DNA of 64,000 nt from Flavobacterium cerinum (GCF_004028155.1 NZ_SBII01000005.1:1-64000), one strand, 5' to 3'; shown: positions 24,856 to 34,384, numbered from the stretch's first letter. Notes: generated by a model not told the origin, from the letters alone. Translations and numbers: made by a program.

Positions 24856-24882
24856 AGGCCTGCAAATATGATTTACAGACCT
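24856..24882 (-). terminator. Rho-independent terminator, minus strand
   Basis: AGGTCTGTAAAT and ATTTGCAGGCCT (minus strand) form a 12-bp stem with two G-U pairs and a 3-base loop, followed by a run of T. It lies just after the frameshifted small exported gene at 24921-25203. Confidence 0.75.
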
Positions 24883-24920
24883 TCTCCTTCAATAACCTAA
24901 AGTAACAAAAAATAACGTTA

Positions 24921-25203
24921 TTATTGTTTTCCAGGCCGTGTTGAAGTTTTTTTAATTGAAGATGTGTTAATTGCATTCGATTTTCTACTATTATCTTCTT
25001 CTTTTTTTGCTTTTCTTCTTTCACTGCTTTTTTTTGCCTCTTCATGTTTTTTTGCGTTCCTGTTGAGCCATTAGCGCATCTTTTTCAACCTGTGCCTGGG
25101 TTATGGTTCGGGGTTGCCGCAGTGTTTTATCGTGTTTCTCCTGTGTTGCAGCAAATGCATTTAATGCAAAAACTATACTCAGGTTTAACACAATTTTTTT
25201 CAT
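24921..25203 (-). pseudogene. Frameshifted small exported Lys-rich protein
   Basis: The minus-strand ATG at 25203 opens a signal peptide (MKKIVLNLSIVFALNAFAA) and a charged tail (QAQVEKDALMAQQERKK) that stops early at TGA after RKKT. If one A is removed from the A7 run (T7 at 25047-25053 on the + strand), the frame continues as HEEAKKSSERRKAKKEEDN and ends at 24921 in TSTRPGKQ, giving a single product of about 93 residues. A terminator follows at 24856. The continuity of a Lys/Glu/Arg-rich tail across the break indicates one original gene. Indel mutation, sequencing error in the A7 run, or slippage during translation or transcription cannot be told apart. Confidence 0.7.
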
Positions 25204-25398
25204 AGCAGCTATAAAATTTATTTTCGTAAAATTAGGTATTATGTTCTTATTCAGTTGGCTGCGTCTAAATGATTAACCTATGTTTAACGCTTATTATTAA
25301 TTTACGTTAATATATCTTACAGCATACAGTAAAAAAGAAGATAATCGCGCTTTTGAGACTTCGTTAATTATTATATTTGTTTAAAATTTAGCAGTACT

Positions 25399-26643
25399 GT
25401 GAGCGAAATAAACAAGCTTAAAATATTAAATGACCCAATTTATGGGTTTATTACCATTACAAATCCGCTGGTATATGACCTTATCCAGCATCCTTACTTC
25501 CAGAGACTGCGCAGAATATCGCAAATGGGTATGTCTTACCTTGTTTATCCCGGAGCACATCATACCCGTTTTCATCATGCACTAGGCTGTATGCACATTA
25601 TGCAAAAAACCATCCAGGTATTAAAATTTAAGGGAACGGATATAAGTACTGAAGAAGAAACCGCACTTAATATTGCCATTTTATTACATGACATTGGGCA
25701 TGGCCCTTTCTCGCATGCTATGGAACATAGTATTGTTGAGAATGTAAATCATGAAGCTATTTCGTTATTGTTTATGGATAGGCTGAATCAGATTTTTGAA
25801 GGCAAATTAACGTTGGCTATACAAATTTTTAAAGGAGAATATCATCGAAAATTTATGCTGCAGCTAATTTCCAGTCAGCTGGATATGGATCGTATGGATT
25901 ATCTTAAGAGAGATAGTTTTTATTCGGGTGTAGCAGAAGGTAATATTAATTCTGAACGGTTGATCCAAATGTTCGATGTTCAGGATGATATGCTTGTTAT
26001 TGAAGAGAAAGGAATTTATTCTGTCGAGAAATTTCTTGTAGCGCGCAGGTTGATGTATTGGCAGGCTTATTTGCATAAAACCAGTGTAGCTGCTGAACTT
26101 ATCCTTACCAAAATTCTTAAAAGAGCTAAAGAACTCACTCAACAAGGTGTAATCTTATCTTCAAGTGATCCGCTTCAATTCTTTTTACAGAATAAGATTA
26201 ATCTGGAAGATTTTAATGAAGAGGTACTTACTAAATTTTCGTACCTTGATGACTTCGATATCATGGGGGCTATTAAATCATGGCAGTTTAACGATGATTA
26301 TGTATTAAGTGAATTAAGTAAAATGATCATTAATCGTGATTTACTTAAAATAAAAATGCAGGCCGAAAAAGTAGATAAGTCTCAGGTGATAGAATTACGT
26401 GATCGTTTAATGAAATTGAATAATTTATCAGAAAAAGAAGCCGATTATTTTGTATTTAAAGGTAAAATCAAAAATCAGGCCTACAATAAAACAGGTGAAC
26501 CGATACATATATTAAAGAAAGACCGTACCATAGAAGATGTTGTTGATGCATCTGATCAGCTGAATTTAAAGGCATTGTCTAAACCCGTTACTAAGTATTA
26601 CCTGTGTTTTCCAAAAGTGCTTTTGGAAAAAGCAGCATGTTAA
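25399..26643 (+). CDS. HD-domain phosphohydrolase (dGTPase-like)
   Basis: The 414-residue protein starts at GTG (25399). The HD metal motifs are visible: HHTRFHHALG (about 54-63), LLHDIGHGPFSHAMEHS (about 98-114) and a downstream QLDMDRMDYLKRD segment (about 160-172) supplying the last Asp. This pattern matches the YdhJ-type HD superfamily related to dNTP triphosphohydrolases. The substrate is unproven. A TATATTTG -7 box at 25372-25379 gives a leader of roughly 15 bases. It precedes lpxD by 23 bases. Confidence 0.87.
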   Translation: MSEINKLKILNDPIYGFITITNPLVYDLIQHPYFQRLRRISQMGMSYLVYPGAHHTRFHHALGCMHIMQKTIQVLKFKGTDISTEEETALNIAILLHDIGHGPFSHAMEHSIVENVNHEAISLLFMDRLNQIFEGKLTLAIQIFKGEYHRKFMLQLISSQLDMDRMDYLKRDSFYSGVAEGNINSERLIQMFDVQDDMLVIEEKGIYSVEKFLVARRLMYWQAYLHKTSVAAELILTKILKRAKELTQQGVILSSSDPLQFFLQNKINLEDFNEEVLTKFSYLDDFDIMGAIKSWQFNDDYVLSELSKMIINRDLLKIKMQAEKVDKSQVIELRDRLMKLNNLSEKEADYFVFKGKIKNQAYNKTGEPIHILKKDRTIEDVVDASDQLNLKALSKPVTKYYLCFPKVLLEKAAC

Positions 26644-26653
26644 TTTAATTTTA

Positions 26654-26661
26654 TATTTTTG
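26654..26661 (+). promoter_or_regulatory. -7 promoter box abutting the lpxD start
   Basis: TATTTTTG matches TAnnTTTG and ends five bases before the lpxD ATG (26667). Initiation at the usual distance would give an mRNA with virtually no leader. No matching -33 TTG lies at the expected spacing, so the box is a candidate only. Confidence 0.35.
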
Positions 26662-26666
26662 TCGGG

Positions 26667-27689
26667 ATGAAATTTACAGCAGAACAAATAGCAGGCATAC
26701 TAGAAGGCGATGTTGTGGGTAACCCACAAGCCGAAGTACATAAGCTGGCTAAAATAGAGGAGGGGACAGAAGGTTCACTTACTTTTTTAGCTAACCCAAA
26801 GTACCTGCACTATATATACTCTACACAGGCAACCATTACTATTGTAAACAGGACCTTTGAGCCCGAAAGTGAAATAACAACGACTCTTATTAAGGTAGAT
26901 GATGCCTATAAATCTTTTTCTAAGTTACTTGAATACTATAATCAGGTGAAACTTATGAAGTCTGGAATTGAGCAGCCATCTGTACTATCCGAGAATGTAA
27001 CATATGGAGAAAATCTATATCTTGGAAGTTTTTGCTATATTGGCAAGAATGTAAAAATTGGTGATAACGTAAAAATATATCCTAATAGTTTCGTAGGAGA
27101 TAATGTAACCATTGGCGATAATACTATTCTTTTTGCAGGCGTTCGTGTTTATTCGGAAACAGAAATAGGTAAAGGATGTACATTGCACTCAGGATCAATT
27201 ATTGGGTCAGATGGTTTTGGTTTTGTACCAAATGAAGAAGGTGTATATAGCAAAATACCACAAATTGGCAACGTTATATTAGAAGATAATGTAGATGTAG
27301 GTTCATGTACAACAATAGACAGAGCTACATTAGGTTCTACAATTATTAAAAAAGGGGTTAAACTGGATAATCAAATCCAGATTGCTCACAATGTTGTAAT
27401 TGGAGAGAACACCGTAATAGCTTCCCAAACAGGTGTAGCCGGCTCTACTAAAATTGGAAGCGGATGCATTATAGGTGGACAGGTGGGCATTGTAGGGCAT
27501 ATTACGATTGGTAATAATGTACGCATTCAGGCACAATCGGGTGTTGGGAAAAGTATTGCCGATGGAGAAACCGTTCAGGGTAGTCCTGCGTTAGGATATT
27601 CTGATTTTAATAAATCGTATGTTCATTTTAGGAATTTAACTAAAATTGTAGCCGATATAGAGGAATTAAAGCAACTAAGCAAACAATAA
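26667..27689 (+). CDS. lpxD: UDP-3-O-acylglucosamine N-acyltransferase LpxD
   Basis: The 340-residue protein has the N-terminal uridine-binding domain (1-100) and the left-handed beta-helix of hexapeptide repeats (IGKNVKIGDNVKIYPN onwards). The catalytic His is at 241 (QIAHNVVIG), and GSDGFGF at about 180-186 is the acyl-binding loop. It adds the second 3-hydroxyacyl chain to UDP-3-O-acylglucosamine in lipid A synthesis. It heads the lpxD, lpxC-fabZ, lpxA, efp, lpxD-like row, with 16 bases to the next gene. A TATTTTTG box ends five bases before its ATG. Confidence 0.96.
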   Translation: MKFTAEQIAGILEGDVVGNPQAEVHKLAKIEEGTEGSLTFLANPKYLHYIYSTQATITIVNRTFEPESEITTTLIKVDDAYKSFSKLLEYYNQVKLMKSGIEQPSVLSENVTYGENLYLGSFCYIGKNVKIGDNVKIYPNSFVGDNVTIGDNTILFAGVRVYSETEIGKGCTLHSGSIIGSDGFGFVPNEEGVYSKIPQIGNVILEDNVDVGSCTTIDRATLGSTIIKKGVKLDNQIQIAHNVVIGENTVIASQTGVAGSTKIGSGCIIGGQVGIVGHITIGNNVRIQAQSGVGKSIADGETVQGSPALGYSDFNKSYVHFRNLTKIVADIEELKQLSKQ

Positions 27690-27705
27690 ATTAAAATAAC
27701 AGATA

Positions 27706-29094
27706 ATGGTTAAACAAACCACAATCAAAAGTGATATTTCATTAAAAGGTGTTGGCCTGCACACAGGAAAAGAAGTTACAATGACTTTTAAACCGGCACC
27801 TGTAAACAATGGATATTCTTTTGTAAGGGTCGATTTAGAAGGACAGCCTGTTGTTGAGGCAGATGCTAATTATGTAGTAAACACACAGCGAGGTACTAAT
27901 CTTGAAAAGAAAGGTGTAAAGATTCAAACATCAGAACACGTCCTTGCAGCATTTGTAGGCTGTGATGTTGATAATGTAATTATTGAACTGGATGCTTCTG
28001 AACCGCCTATTATGGATGGATCTTCTAAATTTTTTGTAGAAGCTATAGAAAAAGTAGGTGTTGAAGAGCAGGATGCTGAGCGTGTAGTATATGTAGTTAA
28101 AGAGGTTATCTCTTATACTGATGAAGCTACAGGGAGCGAAATCATAGTAATGCCTTCTGATGATTATCAGGTTACAGCTATGGTAGATTTTGGTACTAAA
28201 GTTTTAGGAACCCAAAACGCTACTCTTAAGAATATGGCAGATTTTAAAACAGAAATTGCTGATTCACGTACGTTTAGTTTTCTTCATGAGCTTGAAGCAC
28301 TTTTACAAAACGGCCTTATTAAAGGTGGAGACCTTAACAATGCTATTGTTTATGTAGATAAAGAGATTTCTCCGGAAACTATGGAGAGCCTTAAAGTTGC
28401 ATTTGGTAAAGATAGTATTACTATTAAGCCAAATGGAATTCTGGATAACCTTACGTTGCATTACCCTAACGAAGCTGCACGACACAAACTGCTTGATGTA
28501 GTTGGTGATCTGGCACTTATCGGGACAAGAATCAGAGGCAAGGTAATAGCAAACAAGCCAGGGCATTTTGTTAACACTCAATTTGCTAAAAAAATGTCTA
28601 AGATCATTAAGACAGAACAGCGTAACCAGGTACCGGTGTATGACCTGCACAAGGAGCCGCTTATGGATACAGTAAAAATAATGAGTATACTGCCTCACCG
28701 CTCTCCATTCTTACTAGTAGATAAAATACTGGAAATGAGTGATAGTCATGTGGTAGGGCTTAAGAATGTGACAATGAATGAAAGCTTCTTCGTAGGTCAC
28801 TTTCCGGGTGCTCCGGTAATGCCGGGTGTACTTATAGTTGAGGCTATGGCTCAGACAGGGGGGATTCTTATCCTTAGTTCTGTACCGGATCCGGAAAACT
28901 ACCTTACTTATTTTATGAAAATAGACAACGTGAAATTTAAGCATAAGGTACTTCCTGGCGATACGCTTGTATTTAAGTGCGATCTTATTTCTCCTATCAG
29001 GAGAGGTATTTGTCACATGCAGGCTAACGCTTATGCTAATGGAAAACTAGTTGCCGAAGCAGAACTAATGGCACAAATAGCCAAAAACAGTTAA
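27706..29094 (+). CDS. lpxC-fabZ: LpxC-FabZ fusion: UDP-3-O-acyl-GlcNAc deacetylase / 3-hydroxyacyl-ACP dehydratase
   Basis: The 462-residue protein is two enzymes in one. Residues 1-305 are LpxC, with zinc ligands His78 (SEHVLAA), His260 and Asp264 (RHKLLDVVGD), and the active-site GHFVNTQFA. Residues about 318-462 are FabZ, with ILPHRSPFLLVD, catalytic His365 (GHFPGAPVMPG) and Glu379 (VEAMAQTGG). LpxC commits lipid A synthesis and FabZ dehydrates 3-hydroxyacyl-ACP, the shared precursor, so fusion may tie the two pathways. The fusion is known across Bacteroidota. Confidence 0.97.
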   Translation: MVKQTTIKSDISLKGVGLHTGKEVTMTFKPAPVNNGYSFVRVDLEGQPVVEADANYVVNTQRGTNLEKKGVKIQTSEHVLAAFVGCDVDNVIIELDASEPPIMDGSSKFFVEAIEKVGVEEQDAERVVYVVKEVISYTDEATGSEIIVMPSDDYQVTAMVDFGTKVLGTQNATLKNMADFKTEIADSRTFSFLHELEALLQNGLIKGGDLNNAIVYVDKEISPETMESLKVAFGKDSITIKPNGILDNLTLHYPNEAARHKLLDVVGDLALIGTRIRGKVIANKPGHFVNTQFAKKMSKIIKTEQRNQVPVYDLHKEPLMDTVKIMSILPHRSPFLLVDKILEMSDSHVVGLKNVTMNESFFVGHFPGAPVMPGVLIVEAMAQTGGILILSSVPDPENYLTYFMKIDNVKFKHKVLPGDTLVFKCDLISPIRRGICHMQANAYANGKLVAEAELMAQIAKNS

Positions 29095-29106
29095 AAAAAA
29101 GATTGT

Positions 29107-29892
29107 ATGAATCAACCGTTAGCATATGTACATCCGGGCGCAAAGATCGCTAAAAATGTAGTGATTGAGCCTTTTACCACTATCCATAACAACGTAGAAA
29201 TAGGTGAAGGAACGTGGATAGGATCTAATGTTACTATTATGGAAGGTGCCAGGATTGGCAAAAATTGCAATATATTTCCGGGAGCTGTAATCTCTGCAGT
29301 ACCTCAGGACCTTAAATTTGGAGGAGAAGAATCATTGGCGATAATTGGCGACAATTGTACTATACGAGAGTGTGTTACTGTAAATAGGGGAACTATAGCA
29401 TCCGGACAAACAGTAATTGGAAAAAACTGCCTTATCATGGCAACTGCTCACGTTGCACACGATTGTCATATTGGAGACAATGCAATCATTGTAAATGGTG
29501 TGTTGCTTGGCGGACACGTAACCATAGGAAACTATGCGATTATTGGTGGTTTATCTGCCGTTCACCAATTTATTAGTGTTGGAGACCATGCCATGATTTC
29601 TGGAGGTTCTTTATTAAGAAAAGATGTTCCGCCTTATACTAAGGCTGCAAAAGAACCACTTTCATATGTGGGTATTAATTCTGTAGGTTTAAGAAGAAGA
29701 GGTTTTTCTCCTGAGAAAATCAGAGAAATTCAGGATATTTACAGAATATTATACCAAAAAAATTACAATACCACTCAAGCTTTAAGTATTATTGAAGCTG
29801 AAATGGAAGCAACTCCTGAGCGTGATGAAATAATCATGTTCATCAGAAATTCTACAAGAGGTGTAATGAAAGGATATACAGGGATTTATTAA
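29107..29892 (+). CDS. lpxA: UDP-N-acetylglucosamine acyltransferase LpxA
   Basis: The 261-residue protein has the hexapeptide-repeat beta-helix (IGEGTWIGSNVTI, IGKNCNIFPG) and the LpxA-specific AHVAHDC segment with catalytic His118, plus the C-terminal helical domain beginning about 190 (GLRRRGFSPEKIREI). It transfers the first 3-hydroxyacyl chain to UDP-GlcNAc. It follows the lpxC-fabZ fusion by 12 bases in the same operon. Confidence 0.97.
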   Translation: MNQPLAYVHPGAKIAKNVVIEPFTTIHNNVEIGEGTWIGSNVTIMEGARIGKNCNIFPGAVISAVPQDLKFGGEESLAIIGDNCTIRECVTVNRGTIASGQTVIGKNCLIMATAHVAHDCHIGDNAIIVNGVLLGGHVTIGNYAIIGGLSAVHQFISVGDHAMISGGSLLRKDVPPYTKAAKEPLSYVGINSVGLRRRGFSPEKIREIQDIYRILYQKNYNTTQALSIIEAEMEATPERDEIIMFIRNSTRGVMKGYTGIY

Positions 29893-29930
29893 ATCCATAA
29901 AAAGAAAAAAATAAACAAACAAACAGTAAA

Positions 29931-30497
29931 ATGGCAAGTACATCAGATATCAGAAACGGATTATGCATTAAGTTTAATCATGATATATATAAAATTATTG
30001 AATTTCTTCACGTTAAACCAGGTAAAGGCCCGGCTTTCGTAAGAACCAAACTAAAAAGCCTTACTAACGGAAAAGTATTAGACAATACATTTTCTGCGGG
30101 ACACAAAATTGAAGATGTAAGAGTTGAAACACACAAATTCCAATTCTTATACCCAGAGGGTGATCAGTACCACTTTATGCATGTTGAATCTTACGAGCAA
30201 ATATCTCTTCATAGAGATATTCTGGATGCTCCGGATCTTCTAAAAGAAGGGGAAATGGTTATGGTTATCATTAATACTGAAACTGATGCTCCTCTATCTG
30301 TAGATATGCCGGCTTCTGTTGTTCTTGAAGTTACTTATGCCGAGCCAGGTGTTAAAGGAAATACAGCTACAAATGCAACTAAGCCTGCTAAGGTTGAAAC
30401 GGGTGCATCTGTAAACGTACCTTTATTTATTAATGAAGGCGATAAAATTAAAATCGATACAGCTACAGGTCAGTACATGGAGCGCGTAAAGGAGTAA
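29931..30497 (+). CDS. efp: Translation elongation factor P
   Basis: The 188-residue protein has the three-domain EF-P pattern. The loop that reaches the peptidyl-transferase centre reads KPGKGPAFVRT (about 30-40), with Lys at the tip. The middle OB domain includes YPEGDQYHFM, and the C-terminal OB domain has the family signature VLEVTYAEPGVKGNTATNA (about 140-158). It relieves stalling at polyproline. No EpmA or other modifying-enzyme gene is adjacent. Confidence 0.97.
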   Translation: MASTSDIRNGLCIKFNHDIYKIIEFLHVKPGKGPAFVRTKLKSLTNGKVLDNTFSAGHKIEDVRVETHKFQFLYPEGDQYHFMHVESYEQISLHRDILDAPDLLKEGEMVMVIINTETDAPLSVDMPASVVLEVTYAEPGVKGNTATNATKPAKVETGASVNVPLFINEGDKIKIDTATGQYMERVKE

Positions 30498-30506
30498 ATT
30501 TATTTT

Positions 30507-30540
30507 AAAAGCTTGAAGATGTAATAATTTTCAAGCTTTT
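30507..30540 (+). terminator. Putative terminator after efp
   Basis: AAAAGCTTGAA (30507-30517) and TTCAAGCTTTT (30530-30540) pair around a 12-base loop, followed by AAATTATAATATTTTT. The T tract is broken, so this may attenuate rather than end transcription into the next gene. Confidence 0.5.
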
Positions 30541-30568
30541 AAATTATAATATTTTTCAAATAGTAAGT

Positions 30569-31498
30569 ATGAAGTTCCCAAGTGTTTTTCCTTTAAAAGA
30601 AATTGCTGCCATTATTGACAGTGAATATGTGGGTGATGATAATTTTCCGGTACATGGCATGAATGAAATTCATGTTGTTGAGCCAGGCGATATTGTTTTT
30701 GTAGATCATCCGAAATATTATGACAAAGCATTACAGTCGGCAGCGACTATAGTACTGATTAATAAGCAGGTTGATTGCCCTGCAGGAAAAGCATTATTGA
30801 TTTCAGATGATCCATTTAGAGATTTTAATAAGCTTACAAGACATTTTAGACCATTCCAATCTTCAAATACATCTATTTCAGCAACAGCTCAAATAGGAGA
30901 GGGAACCGTTATACAGCCTAATTCATTTGTAGGTAATAACGTAAAAATTGGCTCTAATTGTTTAATCCATTCAAACGTTAGTATCTATGATAATACGATT
31001 ATTGGTGATAATGTAATTATCCATGCCGGTACGATCTTAGGTGCTGATGCATTTTATTATAAGAAAAGACCTGAAGGTTTCGACCAGCTTTTATCTGGTG
31101 GCAGGGTAATAATACATGACAATGTTGGTATTGGCGCTTTATGTACTATTGATAAAGGAGTTACAGGAGATACCACTATTGGAGAAGGTACAAAAATAGA
31201 TAATCAGGTTCATGTTGGACATGATACAGTTATTGGTAAAAAATGCTTAATTGCATCACAAACAGGCATTGCAGGTTGTGTTGTTATTGAAGATGAAGTT
31301 ACATTATGGGGTCAGGTAGGAGTTGCAAGTGGCATTACCATTGGTAATAAAGCGGTTTTAATGGCACAATCAGGTGTTAGTAAATCCTTAGAGGGTGGTA
31401 AATCTTACTTTGGATCACCTGCGGAAGAAGCTAGAGAAAAAATGAAGCAGCTTACCTATGTAAAGCGTATACCGGAAATATTGGAAAAACTTAAATAA
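30569..31498 (+). CDS. Second LpxD-like N-acyltransferase (paralogue)
   Basis: The 309-residue protein has the same two-part fold as LpxD: an N-terminal domain with [13 protein letters not shown] and a hexapeptide beta-helix, with the catalytic His kept at 218 ([10 protein letters not shown]). It differs where LpxD has GFGF: here the segment reads [19 protein letters not shown] (about 159-177), and the C-terminus is shorter. Such a paralogue beside efp and sucD is a recurrent Bacteroidota arrangement. It may use a different acyl donor or sugar nucleotide; that is inference. Confidence 0.85.
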   Translation: MKFPSVFPLKEIAAIIDSEYVGDDNFPVHGMNEIHVVEPGDIVFVDHPKYYDKALQSAATIVLINKQVDCPAGKALLISDDPFRDFNKLTRHFRPFQSSNTSISATAQIGEGTVIQPNSFVGNNVKIGSNCLIHSNVSIYDNTIIGDNVIIHAGTILGADAFYYKKRPEGFDQLLSGGRVIIHDNVGIGALCTIDKGVTGDTTIGEGTKIDNQVHVGHDTVIGKKCLIASQTGIAGCVVIEDEVTLWGQVGVASGITIGNKAVLMAQSGVSKSLEGGKSYFGSPAEEAREKMKQLTYVKRIPEILEKLK

Positions 31499-31499
31499 G

Positions 31500-31862
31500 A
31501 TGAGTGCAAAAGAACTTGTAGCAGAATATTATGAATCCCAAGCTTTTCGAACTGCCGAGGGTATAGGTCGTTATATACATGAAGAAGTTGTTGTGCAATG
31601 GCATAGTTCTAAAGGTTATCTTCAACTGGAAAAAAATGATATTTTAACCTTTGCTGCCGAGCTTGATAAGTCATATAGTGCCCAGCGTTTATTCATATCT
31701 CATATAATTTCAGAAGGCGATGCCGTTACAGTACGTTACACGCATTATGTTAATCCTTTTGAGAGTCCTGCCGATGAAATGATTCTAGCTCATTTTGTTA
31801 TCATCTGGGAAATAAAAGACAAACAGCTTTATAAAGGCTATTTAATGAGTCAGCTAGGTTAA
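31500..31862 (+). CDS. NTF2-like (SnoaL-type) fold protein
   Basis: The 120-residue protein has the small alpha+beta cone pattern of NTF2-like proteins: an N-terminal helix (AKELVAEYYESQAF), then strands around EEVVVQWHSS, a conserved TFAAELDKSYS helix, and C-terminal strands with HFVIIWEIKDKQLYKGYLMSQ. The ATG begins one base after the stop of the LpxD-like gene, so they are cotranscribed. The ligand or activity is unknown. Confidence 0.75.
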   Translation: MSAKELVAEYYESQAFRTAEGIGRYIHEEVVVQWHSSKGYLQLEKNDILTFAAELDKSYSAQRLFISHIISEGDAVTVRYTHYVNPFESPADEMILAHFVIIWEIKDKQLYKGYLMSQLG

Positions 31863-31932
31863 GTTCTTATTTTTTTAGTAAAATATGTTTATAAAAATAG
31901 GCCAAAGCTTTAATTATATTTTACAAAAAGCC

Positions 31933-31940
31933 TATTTTTG
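31933..31940 (+). promoter_or_regulatory. -7 box upstream of sucD
   Basis: TATTTTTG matches the TAnnTTTG consensus 34 bases before the sucD ATG, giving a normal short leader. Confidence 0.45.
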
Positions 31941-31974
31941 CATCACGATTTAAAAATAATTTAAAAAATATATC

Positions 31975-32847
31975 ATGAGTGTTTTAGTTAATAAAGATTC
32001 CAAGATAATTGTTCAGGGATTTACAGGAAGCGAAGGAACTTTCCACGCTACCCAAATGATCGAATATGGTACTAATGTAGTAGGAGGTGTAACGCCAGGT
32101 AAAGGTGGTACTACTCACTTAGATCGTCCTGTATTTAACACTGTAAAAGATGCAGTAGAAATTGCTGGTGCAGACACAACTATTATTTTTGTTCCGCCTG
32201 CTTTTGCTGCAGACGCAATTATGGAAGCTGCTGAAGCAGGTATCAAAGTAATTATTACTATTACTGAAGGTATTCCTGTTGCAGACATGATTAAAGCTTA
32301 TGACTACATACAAGATAAAGATTGCCGTTTAATAGGCCCTAACTGCCCGGGTGTTATTACTCCGGGAGAAGCTAAAGTAGGTATCATGCCTGGTTTTGTA
32401 TTTAAAAAAGGTGAAGTAGGTATCGTTTCTAAATCAGGAACTCTTACTTATGAAGCTGCTGACCAAGTTGTAAAACAAGGTTTAGGTATTACTACAGCTA
32501 TCGGTATTGGTGGTGATCCAATCATAGGTACAACCACTAAAGAAGCTGTTGAGCTATTAATGAATGATCCGGAAACTAAATGTATCGTTATGATTGGCGA
32601 AATTGGTGGGCAACTTGAAGCTGACGCTGCTAAGTGGATTAAAGCTGATGGTAACAGAAAGCCGGTTGTTGGTTTTATCGCTGGAGAAACTGCTCCTAAA
32701 GGCCGCACAATGGGTCACGCTGGTGCTATCGTTGGTGGTGCTGATGATACAGCTGAAGCTAAAAAACGTATCATGAGAGAGAATGGTATACATGTGGTAG
32801 ATTCTCCTGCTGAAATTGGTAAAAAAGTAAAAGAAGTTTTAGGTTAA
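31975..32847 (+). CDS. sucD: Succinate-CoA ligase subunit alpha
   Basis: The 290-residue protein has the CoA-binding N-terminal domain ([19 protein letters not shown], about 16-34), the [20 protein letters not shown] segment (about 122-141), and the phosphohistidine site in [13 protein letters not shown] (about 242-254). It converts succinyl-CoA to succinate with substrate-level phosphorylation in the TCA cycle. The beta subunit (sucC) is not in the window, so the two subunits are encoded apart. Confidence 0.97.
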   Translation: MSVLVNKDSKIIVQGFTGSEGTFHATQMIEYGTNVVGGVTPGKGGTTHLDRPVFNTVKDAVEIAGADTTIIFVPPAFAADAIMEAAEAGIKVIITITEGIPVADMIKAYDYIQDKDCRLIGPNCPGVITPGEAKVGIMPGFVFKKGEVGIVSKSGTLTYEAADQVVKQGLGITTAIGIGGDPIIGTTTKEAVELLMNDPETKCIVMIGEIGGQLEADAAKWIKADGNRKPVVGFIAGETAPKGRTMGHAGAIVGGADDTAEAKKRIMRENGIHVVDSPAEIGKKVKEVLG

Positions 32848-32868
32848 TCCCTTTCTTCTTCTAAATAT

Positions 32869-32897
32869 AAAAGCTCCATTTATGGGGCTTTTTTTAT
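32869..32897 (+). terminator. Rho-independent terminator after sucD
   Basis: AAAAGCTCC pairs with GGGGCTTTT (one G-U) around a short loop and is followed by TTTTT. Confidence 0.75.
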
Positions 32898-33102
32898 GTT
32901 TTATTGTAAGTCGTATTTTATTTCATAATAGAGTAAAAATCGATTTTAGACTTCAAATTAAATAAGAAACCCAGTAATAATAATTGTTATTACCGGTTTT
33001 CTTATTTTTATAAATAGGTGAGTACATTTTTTACGATATAATTATTATCTATTTATATGATTCGGAAGTATATTTACGATGGTTGTGTTACAAATAAAAT
33101 TT

Positions 33103-33591
33103 ATGAAAAAAGCTTTTCCTCCAATAATAGATATAGATTCTAAAATTTTAATATTAGGTACTATGCCTGGAGAAAAATCATTAGAGTTACAGGAATATTA
33201 TGGAAATAGAGGTAATCAATTCTGGAGGCTTTTATTTGGATTAATGAGTAAAGAATTGAGTCTTGATTATGCTATTAAAAAACAGTTGTTAAAAGAAAAT
33301 TATATTGCTCTTTGGGATGTACTTGAATATTGTGAGAGGGAGGGAAGTCTGGATAGTAAAATAAAGAATGAAATTCCGAATGATTTCAAATCCTTCTATA
33401 AAAGCTATCCTAATATTAAGAACGTGTTTTTTTCAAGTAAAAATGCGGCAATTTATTATGATAAGTATGTAGGTAAGAATAAAGATATAACTTATGAAAT
33501 TCTGCCATCGCCCAGCGGGGCAAATGCGACAAAATCCTTTGCTGAAAAATTACAAATATGGAGGGAAAAAATTTTGCCGCTAATTGGGTAA
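33103..33591 (+). CDS. Hypoxanthine/uracil-DNA glycosylase-family protein
   Basis: From ATG 33103 the product is 162 residues. The first motif (ILILGTMPGEKSL) and the NRGNQFWRLLFGL segment match the DNA-deoxyinosine glycosylase branch of the UDG superfamily, as does LPSPSGANAT near the C-terminus, the equivalent of the HPSP motif. An ATG at 33079 also exists, but a TATATTTAC box at about 33069-33077 would start the mRNA at or after it, so the second ATG is preferred. Expected role: excision of hypoxanthine from deaminated DNA. Confidence 0.85.
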   Translation: MKKAFPPIIDIDSKILILGTMPGEKSLELQEYYGNRGNQFWRLLFGLMSKELSLDYAIKKQLLKENYIALWDVLEYCEREGSLDSKIKNEIPNDFKSFYKSYPNIKNVFFSSKNAAIYYDKYVGKNKDITYEILPSPSGANATKSFAEKLQIWREKILPLIG

Positions 33592-34133
33592 TTAACGGCA
33601 AAATTTGTTTAGACAATTTTTAAGACGTAAAATATTTTCTCAGTCTTTTCTGCTTATAACTTCTTATACGGTTATTTACAAAAAGTTTCATTCTTAGCTT
33701 AAAATTACCCCAATTCATCTACTCTTCATTTATGGTTTGTGAGTGCAAGTTCATCATTTGAATTTTATTTGCGTAAAAAAATATGTTAAAAATATAAGAT
33801 TTAATAAATAAATTATAAAAAATTAACCCTGCTTATTTGTAAACAATATGTTTGTTAATTGTTAATTTTTTATACATAACACATGGTTTAAATTCATTTA
33901 AAGCTTCTGATTTATTTTTTTATGATATTTTAACTTAAATTAATGTTTTGTGCTTATTTTTTTATATATTTATGTAATAATTAACAGGTTAGAAGAAGTG
34001 TTTGGCTTCGAGTTTTATTATTACTTACCTAATTTTTTAGTTTTGTTTATGAAAAATAGTTAAAACTGAAAGTGCTAACACCTTATAGTCCTTTCAAATG
34101 TATCTTGAAACTAACAGTTTAAATCACTGGATT
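33592..34133 (+). other. Long AT-rich intergenic region
   Basis: About 500 bases of strongly AT-rich sequence with many stops in every frame. I see no conserved RNA fold and no clear terminator after the glycosylase gene. Several -7-like words occur, as expected at this composition. The final part presumably holds the promoter of the small membrane protein. Confidence 0.4.
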
Positions 34134-34340
34134 ATGAGAATGTTTAATTTTATTGCTTCAGTAGTTGCCTTTGTTGCAGCTTTATTTTATCTAATTTTAG
34201 ATTTCCCCAATTTGGATAATTTTAATGGTGTAATCTATTTTTTATTGATGATAATATTACTTGTTATTTGTATAACGGGAATTATTTTTAACGCACCGGT
34301 TGTTCCTAAATCAATAAAGAGAGTAAAGAATAGCTATTGA
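34134..34340 (+). CDS. Small two-helix membrane protein
   Basis: From ATG 34134 the product is 68 residues with two membrane helices (about 5-22 and 30-50) and a basic tail (VPKSIKRVKNSY). An earlier ATG at 34098 adds a polar 12-residue extension and cannot be excluded. No family is recognised. It is a single-gene unit followed by a terminator shared with the convergent OmpA gene. Confidence 0.5.
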   Translation: MRMFNFIASVVAFVAALFYLILDFPNLDNFNGVIYFLLMIILLVICITGIIFNAPVVPKSIKRVKNSY

Positions 34341-34384
34341 TAAACACTTATGTGAATATTGTTTTTAGTTGTAAATTTTTATAA

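Noticed and set aside
24836-25045. Minus-strand 69-codon frame beginning MKRQKKAVKEEKQ.
   Set aside because: It is an off-frame reading of the frameshifted small exported gene; the correct frame gives a tail continuous with the signal-peptide part.
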